Shown in pieces: positions 44,779 to 52,943 of a stretch of 64,000 bases of DNA; the first letter of the stretch is position 1, and each line of letters opens with the position of its first letter. Below the pieces are notes generated by a model. It was not told the DNA's origin and did not search any database. It worked only from the letters and a program-made list of their open reading frames with translations. Position numbers and translations under genes: made by a program. Source of the DNA: Colwellia sp. 75C3 (GTDB taxonomy: Bacteria; Pseudomonadota; Gammaproteobacteria; Enterobacterales; Alteromonadaceae); assembly GCF_002836255.1 (NCBI RefSeq), contig NZ_PJAU01000053.1, positions 1 to 64,000 of the forward strand, given 5' to 3'.

Positions 44779-45903
44779 TTAAAAATCATAGCCAAAACTA
44801 ACCACTAAACGATAATCATTTTTTTCTGGTATATTATCATCACTGTCTGCTTTTGGATTTTCAGTACGATCGGCATATAAGGTCAAATCCAAATCAAAGT
44901 CATTAGTAAGTTCAATCTCTAGACCTGTTTGAAAGTGGTGGATATTACCGCCTGACGCTTCATTAACCATTTCAATACTATACGAAACATCGAAGTCAAT
45001 ATCACTCGTGACTTCAAAAGTATAATCTGTACCCAGAGTTAAACCAAAAGAACTTTCTACATCGCTTTCAGTCTCTTGAACATCAAGGAATTTACTTTTT
45101 TGATAACTTGGACCTATATTAACATCCCAAGTTGTCCTGCTTGTGTCAAGAATGTGATAACCCAATGCGATACCATAATGGATACGATAGTCTAAGTTTA
45201 GAAATTCATCCGCTGTGTATTCAATATCAGCTGCTCGAAAATAAACTTTAGGACTAAAAAACCAATCATAAGATGACGTTAAGTGCTCGCTGTCAGCGGT
45301 AACTTTCATTTCTTCTGTGTCTTGATCTTCATAGCGACTATAATCTGCCGTATAATCAGTTTTAAATCGACTACTCGAACTTCGTCGCTGTACTCCAGCA
45401 GAAAATGTATAATCAAATTGTACTGTATTACCTTCGCGTAAATTAATACCTACATTGACGTAGCCATCCCATAAATCTCGTTCATTTTTTCCTGATGATG
45501 CAATAGATAAAAGGCTACTCAATTCATAGTGGCTGGTCACACCGTGTTTGACTAAAGATAATCGCCCCTCTTTTAACACTAAATACCCTTCAGCAATGGT
45601 TCCATCAAACATACGAATGCTTTGCCATTGTTTACTTCGTAACTCAGCTATATCTTCCAAATCAATTGTCTGTATATCAAGTTCATCACTGTCGAATTCC
45701 AGCTTCTCATCATACATAGAAACGATATCGCCTTTTAGCCATTCATCAGATGTCAGCTTTATCCAATCAAAATCTTGCTTAAAAATGGGTGTTGGTTTCT
45801 GCCACTTGCGATTGTCTACCTCAGCATAACTAATCGTTGGCAGTGCCAATGAAAAGAGGAAAATAAAAGCTTTAGCTAACAGAGTTACCATCAATTTGTT
45901 CAT
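44779..45903 (-). CDS. DUF481 outer-membrane protein, copy A
   Basis: A 374 aa exported protein, upstream partner of the paralogue at 43599. The signal peptide ends near YAEV (about residue 28). It has the same two-part layout: a small N-terminal domain with WLKGDIVSMYDEKLEFDSDELDIQTIDLEDIAELRSKQWQSIRMFDGTIAEGYLVLKEGRLSLVKHGVTSHYELSSLLSIAS, then a barrel with repeated amphipathic strands ending VVSFGYDF. The pair probably arose by tandem duplication and is likely cotranscribed. It lies upstream of glnA on the opposite strand, so its promoter must share the 420-bp region with the glnA control sites. Confidence 0.85.
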   Translation of the reverse strand: MNKLMVTLLAKAFIFLFSLALPTISYAEVDNRKWQKPTPIFKQDFDWIKLTSDEWLKGDIVSMYDEKLEFDSDELDIQTIDLEDIAELRSKQWQSIRMFDGTIAEGYLVLKEGRLSLVKHGVTSHYELSSLLSIASSGKNERDLWDGYVNVGINLREGNTVQFDYTFSAGVQRRSSSSRFKTDYTADYSRYEDQDTEEMKVTADSEHLTSSYDWFFSPKVYFRAADIEYTADEFLNLDYRIHYGIALGYHILDTSRTTWDVNIGPSYQKSKFLDVQETESDVESSFGLTLGTDYTFEVTSDIDFDVSYSIEMVNEASGGNIHHFQTGLEIELTNDFDLDLTLYADRTENPKADSDDNIPEKNDYRLVVSFGYDF

Positions 45904-46098
45904 AAAAATTTCTTTTTCAGGTGATTACTTAATAGAAGACCATAAATATCGATAAGCCTAACATGAGCTTGTTTATCTAAAAACAATAGAGCTTTATCTT
46001 GATCGTTATTTTAAGCATAACAATACAAAAAAAATATAAATTATAGGGGAAAGCTGCTAAATATATTCTATAGTAGGATTCTCACAACAACCACTAAC

Positions 46099-46135
46099 GC
46101 ACCACAATGATGCACATCAAGCACCAATTAGGTGC
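46099..46135 (+). promoter_or_regulatory. Two NtrC binding sites upstream of glnA
   Basis: GCACCACAATGATGC (46099-46113) and GCACCAATTAGGTGC (46121-46135) both fit GCACxx...GTGC dyads of NtrC. The second is a near-perfect palindrome. Their centres are 22 bp apart (two helical turns), about 65-85 bp upstream of the sigma-54 promoter, the E. coli glnA enhancer layout. Confidence 0.85.
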
Positions 46136-46186
46136 AACCCAAACAACTAAAAGAATAAAAAAGCTTATTAATCAATGGACTTTGTC

Positions 46187-46202
46187 TTGGCACGATTTTA
46201 GC
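46187..46202 (+). promoter_or_regulatory. Sigma-54 promoter of glnA
   Basis: TTGGCACGATTTTAGC has GG-N10-GC spacing. The -24 element TGGCAC is perfect and the -12 element TAGC differs from TTGC by one base. It lies about 120 bp upstream of the glnA start. Confidence 0.8.
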
Positions 46203-46323
46203 TAATTAAATGAACAATAATAGATGAATAATGGTAATAACCAACCTTTATAACTTCATCCATTTTACAACTTACTCGATAATGTATAAAAATTTATAAA
46301 ATTAACTTCACTGGAGACACAAA

Positions 46324-47730
46324 ATGTCACAAGCAGTATTCGATTTAATTAAAGAACACGATGTAAAATTTATTGACCTTCGCTTTACAGATTCAAAAGG
46401 TAAAGAGCAGCACATTTCTATTCCTCATCACCAAGTTACTGAAGATTTTTTTGAAGATGGCAAAATGTTTGACGGTTCATCTATCGAAGGTTGGAAAGGC
46501 ATTGATCAATCAGATATGGTAATGATGCCTGATCCATCAACAGCTGTCCTAGACCCTTTTACTGATGCAGTAACACTAAATATCCGTTGTGACATCGTTG
46601 AACCTGATACTATGTTAGGTTACAGCCGTGACCCTCGTTCAGTTGCTAATCGCGCTGAAGAGTACATGCGTTCTACTGGCCTTGCTGATACCGTATTAAT
46701 TGGTCCTGAGCCAGAATTCTTCGTATTTGACGATGTACGTTTTCATACTGACATGAGCGGTTCTTTTTTCAAAATTGATGATAAAGAAGCGGCTTGGAAC
46801 TCTGGTACTGAGTATGAAGAAGGCAACATGGGACATCGTCCTGGTGTTAAAGGTGGTTATTTCCCAACGTCTCCGGTAGATTCTTCACAAGATTTACGTT
46901 CTGCAATGTGTTTAGTTATGGAAGATATGGGCTTAGTTGTTGAAGCTCACCACCATGAAGTAGCAACTGCAGGTCAAAACGAAATTGCATGTCGCTTTAA
47001 CACTATGGTTAAAAAAGCTGATGAAGTGCAAATATACAAATATGTTGTTCATAACGTTGCTCACGCATACGGTAAAACAGCGACTTTCATGCCTAAGCCA
47101 ATCGTTGGTGACAACGGCACTGGTATGCATGTTCACCAATCTTTAGCTAAAGATGGCGTTAACTTATTCTCTGGTGATAAGTACGGCGGTTTATCTGAAA
47201 TGGCACTTTACTACATTGGTGGTATCATCAAGCATGCTAAAGCATTAAACGCTTTTACTAACGCATCAACTAACTCATACAAACGTCTTGTTCCTGGTTT
47301 TGAAGCTCCGGTAATGCTTGCATACTCTGCACGTAACCGTTCAGCGTCTATTCGTATTCCAATTGTACCTTCTCCTAAAGCAATGCGTATAGAAGTTCGT
47401 TTCCCTGATCCTACGATGAACCCTTATTTAGGTTTCACTGCTATGCTAATGGCTGGTCTTGACGGAATTAAGAACAAAATCCATCCTGGCGATGCTATGG
47501 ATAAAGATTTATATGACTTACCTGCTGAAGAAGCAGCTGCAATTCCACAAGTATGTGCTTCATTAGCAGACGCGTTAGATAGCTTAGAAGCTGATAACGA
47601 TTTCTTAACGGCTGGTGGCGTAATGGACTTAGACATGATCAATGCATACATTGGTCTTAAGCGTGAAGAAGTTGAGTTATTAAACTCTTCTACGCATCCA
47701 GTAGAATTCGCGATGTACTACAGCGTTTAA
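46324..47730 (+). CDS. glnA: Glutamine synthetase type I
   Basis: Makes glutamine from glutamate, ammonia and ATP; dodecameric and cytosolic. The 468 aa protein (E. coli 469) has the N-terminal [21 protein letters not shown], metal-site region [43 protein letters not shown]-type active-site loop and [10 protein letters not shown]. Tyr397 in KDLYDLP is the adenylylation site, so GlnE control is likely. It is preceded by a sigma-54 promoter with two NtrC sites and followed by a strong terminator, with DUF4124, ntrB and ntrC next. Confidence 0.98.
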   Translation: MSQAVFDLIKEHDVKFIDLRFTDSKGKEQHISIPHHQVTEDFFEDGKMFDGSSIEGWKGIDQSDMVMMPDPSTAVLDPFTDAVTLNIRCDIVEPDTMLGYSRDPRSVANRAEEYMRSTGLADTVLIGPEPEFFVFDDVRFHTDMSGSFFKIDDKEAAWNSGTEYEEGNMGHRPGVKGGYFPTSPVDSSQDLRSAMCLVMEDMGLVVEAHHHEVATAGQNEIACRFNTMVKKADEVQIYKYVVHNVAHAYGKTATFMPKPIVGDNGTGMHVHQSLAKDGVNLFSGDKYGGLSEMALYYIGGIIKHAKALNAFTNASTNSYKRLVPGFEAPVMLAYSARNRSASIRIPIVPSPKAMRIEVRFPDPTMNPYLGFTAMLMAGLDGIKNKIHPGDAMDKDLYDLPAEEAAAIPQVCASLADALDSLEADNDFLTAGGVMDLDMINAYIGLKREEVELLNSSTHPVEFAMYYSV

Positions 47731-47767
47731 TCTCGTTTAGCTTCTCTTTGAAGCGTTCTAGCTCAGT

Positions 47768-47794
47768 AAAAAGCTCACTTCGGTGAGCTTTTTT
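47768..47794 (+). terminator. glnA terminator
   Basis: AAAAAGCTCAC, loop TTCG, GTGAGC, TTTTTT. Strong UUCG-loop terminator 38 bp after glnA; it separates glnA from DUF4124 and ntrBC transcription. Confidence 0.95.
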
Positions 47795-47974
47795 ATGCGC
47801 TAAGTTACAATAAAAATACAATTTATCTACATTTAATCTATAAAAACCACTTATTGATAGAAAAACAATAAAAAACATTTTTTTGTATAAAATATAGATA
47901 TATACTTTAATTAGCGTACGTTATGGAATGATGCGGATATTGAATACCCAATGCACAGGAAAATATAAGGAATT

Positions 47975-48493
47975 ATGATCAAGCTATTACTACTTACACT
48001 ATTAGGCATCACGTTAGCTGCACCTGTGCACCCAAAAACGTCTAAAATTTATGTGTGGCGTAATGAGAAGGGCGTATTGGTTTTTTCTGACTCTCCAAGG
48101 GCTGGTGCTGAAGAAGTAAAAACTAAACCTGGTAATATCATCCAATCAAGCACCTCTATTGATACTGAAGTACTCGATATCACTCCTCAAGAAATGACAG
48201 AAAAATACGAAATAGCTATAGATACACCTAAAAATAATGCCACCATTCGCGATAATACCGGTTCGATATACATTGGTGGTGGTATCAAGCCAAGATTTAA
48301 GCCTGGCTTAGAAGTGCAGTTAATACTTGACGGAAAACCCCATAAAAAACCACAAAAACACTCTATGTTTTCTCTGAGAGATATTGAGAGAGGTGAGCAT
48401 AAAATAAAAATGTTACTACTTGATGAAGAAGGCAAGGTTATTGCATCATCAACATCAGTAACGTTTTATATGCATAGAGCTTCATCAAAATAA
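47975..48493 (+). CDS. DUF4124 exported protein
   Basis: A 172 aa protein with a signal peptide (about 1-20). The DUF4124 start is KIYVWRNEKGVLVFSDSPRAGAEEVKTKPG, followed by an Ig-like part (GSIYIGGGIKPRFKPGLEVQLILDGKPHKKPQKHSMFSLRDIERGEHKIKMLLLDEEGKVIASSTSVTFYMH). The family is common next to glnA/ntrBC in Alteromonadales. Function unknown; periplasmic. AAGGAATT precedes the ATG. It is about 160 bp before ntrB. Confidence 0.87.
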   Translation: MIKLLLLTLLGITLAAPVHPKTSKIYVWRNEKGVLVFSDSPRAGAEEVKTKPGNIIQSSTSIDTEVLDITPQEMTEKYEIAIDTPKNNATIRDNTGSIYIGGGIKPRFKPGLEVQLILDGKPHKKPQKHSMFSLRDIERGEHKIKMLLLDEEGKVIASSTSVTFYMHRASSK

Positions 48494-48611
48494 GCCAAAC
48501 AGATACCCGTAACCACATGTCATAAAAGGGTTAAGGATATAATTTAGCTATTTGAAGTCAAGAAAAACAACACTGCAAATAAAACCTTTCTTTAGTAAAC
48601 TTGCACTGCAC

Positions 48612-48626
48612 GCACTAAAACAGTGC
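48612..48626 (+). promoter_or_regulatory. NtrC site in ntrB promoter
   Basis: GCACTAAAACAGTGC, a perfect GCACT-N5-AGTGC dyad, lies 26 bp upstream of the ntrB ATG. In E. coli an NtrC site at glnLp mediates autoregulation; the same is inferred here. Confidence 0.7.
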
Positions 48627-48651
48627 ACAAAGTTATCTATCTAGGATTTTT

Positions 48652-49767
48652 ATGCATAGCCGTAGTTATATACAAGATCACAAGTTATCTTATCAACAAT
48701 CACTCGCTAACCAGCTGGTTACCGCGATAATTATCCTCAATGATAAACTCGCTATCGTGTATGTAAACCCTGCTGCTGAAGCATTATTAAATAAAAGCCT
48801 GTATCGTTTATATAATACTGAATCTGAAATTATTTTTGCTAATACGAGTATTAGTAGTCCACGTTTAAAGCAACTCCTTGCCACTGGACAAGAATTTACC
48901 GACAGCGATATTGTAATAGAGCTAAATGAAAGTCACCGATTTACTGCAGAAGTAACAGCTTCTTCAGTCGAGTTTGAAAGGACTCCGCATGTATTACTTG
49001 AATTAAAACAGATAGATCAACAAAAACAAATTAGCCTTGAAGTTTTTCAACATCAGCAATGGCTTGCCGCTCGTGACCTTATTAAAGGACTGGCACACGA
49101 AATAAAAAATCCGCTTGGTGGTCTTCGAGGAGCAGCACAATTACTCAGTAAAGAATTGAATAATGAACAACAAGAATATACCAGCATGATCATTGAACAA
49201 GCTGACAGATTAACTAATTTAGTTGATCGTCTTCTTGGTCCCAATCAACTGCCCCAAATTCAAGCACAAAATATCCACGGAATACTCGAGAAAGTATGCC
49301 AGTTGGTTAGTTATTCAAATGGACATAAAGTTAATTTATTACGTGATTATGATCCGTCCCTACCCGCTGTAGAATGTGACCAAGAGAAGCTGCAACAAGC
49401 AGTGCTCAATATTGTTAACAATGCTATTCAAGCCATTGATGAAAATCATAACATTACCTTAAGAACTCGAATTGCTAGCAATAAAACGATCCATGGCAAG
49501 CGAATAAAATTAGCGGTTCAAATTAGTATTATTGATAACGGCCCTGGTATTCCAAGTAAAATTCAAGATACGCTTTTTTATCCTATGGTATCCGGACGGT
49601 CTAACGGTACCGGCTTAGGTTTATCTATTTCACAAACTTTAATAAACCAACACAACGGTAAACTATCATGTCATAGCCGACCAGGTCATACAGAATTTAC
49701 AATTCTATTACCACTTACACAAGCCCCTTTACAGCAAGCACCTTTATCACAAGAGAATGAATTATGA
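48652..49767 (+). CDS. glnL: Nitrogen sensor kinase NtrB
   Basis: Soluble histidine kinase that phosphorylates NtrC under nitrogen limitation. The 371 aa protein has an N-terminal PAS domain (ITAIIILNDKLAIVYVNPAAEALLNKSLYRLY), the dimerisation/phosphotransfer region with His149 in GLAHEIKNPLGGLRGAAQLL, and N, G1, G2 boxes (QQAVLNIVNNAIQAI, IIDNGPGIP, NGTGLGLSISQTLI). PII (GlnB) binds NtrB in known systems. AGGATTTTT precedes the ATG. The 3' end overlaps ntrC by 4 bp. Confidence 0.97.
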   Translation: MHSRSYIQDHKLSYQQSLANQLVTAIIILNDKLAIVYVNPAAEALLNKSLYRLYNTESEIIFANTSISSPRLKQLLATGQEFTDSDIVIELNESHRFTAEVTASSVEFERTPHVLLELKQIDQQKQISLEVFQHQQWLAARDLIKGLAHEIKNPLGGLRGAAQLLSKELNNEQQEYTSMIIEQADRLTNLVDRLLGPNQLPQIQAQNIHGILEKVCQLVSYSNGHKVNLLRDYDPSLPAVECDQEKLQQAVLNIVNNAIQAIDENHNITLRTRIASNKTIHGKRIKLAVQISIIDNGPGIPSKIQDTLFYPMVSGRSNGTGLGLSISQTLINQHNGKLSCHSRPGHTEFTILLPLTQAPLQQAPLSQENEL

Positions 49768-51164
49768 TCACAGAACAAGTGTGGATAGTTGACGACGATA
49801 GCTCAATTAGATGGGTACTTGAGAAAGCCTTTGCCAGTGCAAACATAAGTTGCGCCGCTTTTGAGAGCGCTGAAAACTTATTGATTGCATTAGATCATGG
49901 ACAGCCAGAAGTAATTATTTCTGACATTCGCATGCCAAATATTGATGGTATGGAGCTATTAAAGAAGTTAAGAAAGCACCATAGCCATATACCTGTGATT
50001 ATTATGACTGCTCACTCTGATTTAGACAGCGCGGTTAATGCCTATCAAGGTGGTGCATTTGAATATTTGCCTAAACCGTTTGATATTGATGAAGCCGTCA
50101 ACTTAAGTAAACGTGCTCTCACTCATGCTAGAGAGCAGAATGAGAAAAACCAGCAACAACCGAATGCTCCTTTAGCAGTCGGTCTGATTGGTGAAGCGCC
50201 TGCCATGCAGGAAGTATTTCGAGCGATTGGTCGACTATCACGTTCTAGCATTAGTGTATTAATTAATGGTGAGTCAGGTACCGGTAAAGAATTGGTTGCC
50301 CAAGCGCTACATTCTCATAGCCCTAGAGTTAATGAACCTTTTATTCCGTTAAATATGGCCGCTATTCCAAAAGACCTTATTGAATCTGAGTTGTTTGGTC
50401 ATGAAAAAGGTGCTTTTACTGGTGCCAATGCTGTTCGACAAGGGCGATTTGAACAGGCACATGGAGGGACTTTATTTTTAGATGAAATTGGTGATATGCC
50501 ATTAGATATTCAAACTCGCCTATTACGTGTACTTTCTGACGGCCAGGTTTATCGTGTTGGTGGTCATTTACCTGTACAAGTCGATGTACGTATTATTGCA
50601 GCTACTCATCAAAACCTTGAAGAACGTGTAAATAAGGGTGAGTTTAGGGAAGACTTATTTCATCGTCTCAATGTTATTCGCATCCACTTACCTAGCCTTA
50701 GAGAGCGTAAAGAAGATATAGCACAGCTGAGTCAGCATTTTTTAGCACAAGCAGCTAATGAACTCAGTGTTGAAGTTAAAACATTAAGTAAAAAAGCCAG
50801 TAACTTCCTTAACAATTGCCTTTGGCCTGGAAACGTTAGGCAATTAGAGAATATTTGTCGTTTTTTAACAGTAATGGCAAGTGGTCAAGAAATTCTTATT
50901 GAAGATTTACCTAATGAATTAACAGAGAAGTCTGCTCCTCTAAAACATGATTCTAATGATTGGCAAGAAGTACTCAGTACTTGGATGGATCAAGAGTTAG
51001 TCCAGGGCAAAGAAGCTATTCTTGATTACGCTCAAATTGAATTTGAAAAAATAATGCTTGATCGAGCGCTAATATTCACTCAAGGCCATAAACAAGAGGC
51101 CGCAAAGAAACTAGGCTGGGGAAGGAATACCTTAACGAGAAAGTTAAAAGAATTTGGTGACTAA
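49764..51164 (+). CDS. glnG: Nitrogen regulator NtrC
   Basis: Sigma-54-dependent activator of nitrogen-limitation genes. The 466 aa protein has a receiver domain with Asp54 (VIISDIRMPNIDGMEL), a AAA+ domain with NGESGTGKELVAQALH, the GAFTGA sigma-54 contact (HEKGAFTGANAVRQGRFE) and FLDEIGDMPLDIQTRLLRVLSDG, and a Fis-type HTH at the C-terminus (LIFTQGHKQEAAKKLGWGRNTLTRKLKEFG). It overlaps ntrB as ATGA, so it is coupled. Targets predicted in the window: glnA and ntrB. Confidence 0.97.
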   Translation: MITEQVWIVDDDSSIRWVLEKAFASANISCAAFESAENLLIALDHGQPEVIISDIRMPNIDGMELLKKLRKHHSHIPVIIMTAHSDLDSAVNAYQGGAFEYLPKPFDIDEAVNLSKRALTHAREQNEKNQQQPNAPLAVGLIGEAPAMQEVFRAIGRLSRSSISVLINGESGTGKELVAQALHSHSPRVNEPFIPLNMAAIPKDLIESELFGHEKGAFTGANAVRQGRFEQAHGGTLFLDEIGDMPLDIQTRLLRVLSDGQVYRVGGHLPVQVDVRIIAATHQNLEERVNKGEFREDLFHRLNVIRIHLPSLRERKEDIAQLSQHFLAQAANELSVEVKTLSKKASNFLNNCLWPGNVRQLENICRFLTVMASGQEILIEDLPNELTEKSAPLKHDSNDWQEVLSTWMDQELVQGKEAILDYAQIEFEKIMLDRALIFTQGHKQEAAKKLGWGRNTLTRKLKEFGD

Positions 51165-51191
51165 AAGCTTAGTGCTAAAGCCTAAACTTAG

Positions 51192-51581
51192 TTACTGAGC
51201 TTCGCTAGTACAAAGGTCATCATCACATTGCTTGCAGTTATTACACAATTTGATATTAATGAAGTGGGCCGCGATAATAAGGCTCGCTCCACCGATGATA
51301 AAGTACATTTCGTATTCAGGAGAGAAATCATGCTTTATCCAATACAGGGCAACACCTAAATAAAGTAAGTAAAATGGATAAATTCTTTTGTGGTAACGTT
51401 TAAACCCAGAAAATAAAGCAATGGTACCCAAAGCAGCAGTCATAAGAAGAAAGACATGTTCCCACGCGTGATCAGCTAAAAAGCTTAGCCCCAATAACGG
51501 TAACATAGGTAATAGTATAGGTAGTAATATGCAATGTAATGCACATAAAGAAGTTGCTGTAATACCTATTTTATCTAACAT
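51192..51581 (-). CDS. merC: MerC-domain membrane protein
   Basis: A 129 aa protein with four hydrophobic helices (LCALHCILLPILLPMLPLLGL; HVFLLMTAALGTIALFSGF; IYPFYLLYLGVALYWI; MYFIIGGASLIIAAHFI) and a Cys-rich tail, CNNCKQCDDDLC. Family MerC proteins take up Hg(II) using a Cys pair in the first helix; only one Cys-His (CALHC) is present here, plus the C-terminal Cys cluster. A strong Zur-box match (51655-51673) lies 75 bp upstream, pointing to zinc rather than mercury handling in this organism. It is convergent with ntrC. Confidence 0.85.
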   Translation of the reverse strand: MLDKIGITATSLCALHCILLPILLPMLPLLGLSFLADHAWEHVFLLMTAALGTIALFSGFKRYHKRIYPFYLLYLGVALYWIKHDFSPEYEMYFIIGGASLIIAAHFINIKLCNNCKQCDDDLCTSEAQ

Positions 51582-51654
51582 GATAATTCCGAGATTGTGG
51601 GATAATTTACAATTAACAGGTTAGTTACAACCCTTAAAATGAGATAATATCACA

Positions 51655-51673
51655 ATTGATATAATATAACATT
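51655..51673. promoter_or_regulatory. Zur box upstream of merC
   Basis: ATTGATATAATATAACATT matches the Zur consensus AATGTTATAnTATAACATT at 16 of 18 positions, with the right half perfect. It lies 74 bp upstream of the merC ATG. Confidence 0.75.
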
Positions 51674-51748
51674 AGTAAATTATATCATGACATGCAAAAC
51701 TTACTCAAACCTGAGCAACTTGTGATGCACATCGCCGGAATATATTAG

Positions 51749-52663
51749 TTAGTCACTATCTATTGAAAAGTAATAACCCAGTTTACTTTTTAGATAGGCA
51801 AAAAACTCTTCGTTACTTTTATCACTAATCAAATGAGCAAGCTCAGCGCCTAAAGGTGTAAATTTATAAAACTGAAGGCTTACATTGGCTTTTTTTGCCG
51901 TTAATTTGAGAGGTAAACCGTTATAATTAAACTGAAGAACTTCTCCCTTGGCTATTAAACTCGATTCACTTTCTTGTAAATAAATAAGATGATTTTCAGC
52001 TAACGCTAATAAATCAGCGTAGCTCAAACCAAAGTTATTTAAGTTGCAATATTGCTGTCGTTGTTTTGAGAAAAAGTTGAGTAGTCCTGGCTGTTGATAC
52101 ACACCACTAACTAGGCGAATCCCCTTTTTGTTTGGTTCTTTTATTGCTAATGAGCAAGCTTTAGCTAATAGTTTTGCATCAAAAATGCTCATATCACGAA
52201 AAACTTGTAATGCTTTGAATGAAAAAGAGCCTGGTTTAGTGAGTTCACCTGCTAAAATTTTTGCCCATAGGTCTTGCATCGTAGGGTTACTTACTTCTTC
52301 AGATAACGTTATATATCGACTCAACCAGTCATGATCTGTTCTTTGTCCCAATTCAAAATCAGCACAATAATTTAATGTTTTTTGCATAATATGTTCAATA
52401 TTTTGCTGCTTGCGTAATTGACTCAATCTGGCTCGCTTTACCGTTCGATCTTCAATTAGCATTTGTTTTTCTTCTGGTAACAAAGCACCATCTATCACAA
52501 AACGTTTAGCAAGCTTCAAAAACTGCTGAGATACACTCGACTCTGTAGAGTTTTGAGGTGATTTATTACTCTTTACTATGACCTTATCATCAGCTTCTTT
52601 TTTAACATCCTTTTCAAGTCTGACAACGTCTAAATTATCTTTATTCACTTTAACTAACTCCAT
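51749..52663 (-). CDS. TIGR03899 family protein
   Basis: A 304 aa cytosolic protein of the TIGR03899 type found in Vibrio, Shewanella and relatives; function unknown. It has a charged N-terminal tail, a helical part with KQMLIEDRTVKRARLSQLRKQQNIEHIMQKTLNYC, and a core LSRYITLSEEVSNPTMQDLWAKILAGELTKPGSFSFKALQVFRDMSIFDAKLLAKACSLA resembling DUF2806-type regions. The C-terminal half is beta-rich (LSYADLLALAENHLIY). No signal peptide. Single gene. Confidence 0.82.
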   Translation of the reverse strand: MELVKVNKDNLDVVRLEKDVKKEADDKVIVKSNKSPQNSTESSVSQQFLKLAKRFVIDGALLPEEKQMLIEDRTVKRARLSQLRKQQNIEHIMQKTLNYCADFELGQRTDHDWLSRYITLSEEVSNPTMQDLWAKILAGELTKPGSFSFKALQVFRDMSIFDAKLLAKACSLAIKEPNKKGIRLVSGVYQQPGLLNFFSKQRQQYCNLNNFGLSYADLLALAENHLIYLQESESSLIAKGEVLQFNYNGLPLKLTAKKANVSLQFYKFTPLGAELAHLISDKSNEEFFAYLKSKLGYYFSIDSD

Positions 52664-52943
52664 TTCACTATCTCTAGGATCAAGCAGAAATATTTGCTGA
52701 ATCCTTATGATTAAGCACTTTATTACACTATGCTAAAAGGCAAACGAACGTCAACAACATAGGGTTAAATTCAATTTAGTATAACCCAGTTAAATAAATC
52801 GAATAAATAATTACCTAACGGGCTATTATTATCTCGTTCAATGGTGTAAAAAAGAAGTATTAGGTTATAGTTATACTAAATAAATTAGATTTCAATTTTA
52901 ACTACGTATATTAAAAGCAAATACGCTTAGTTATGAGGGCAGT

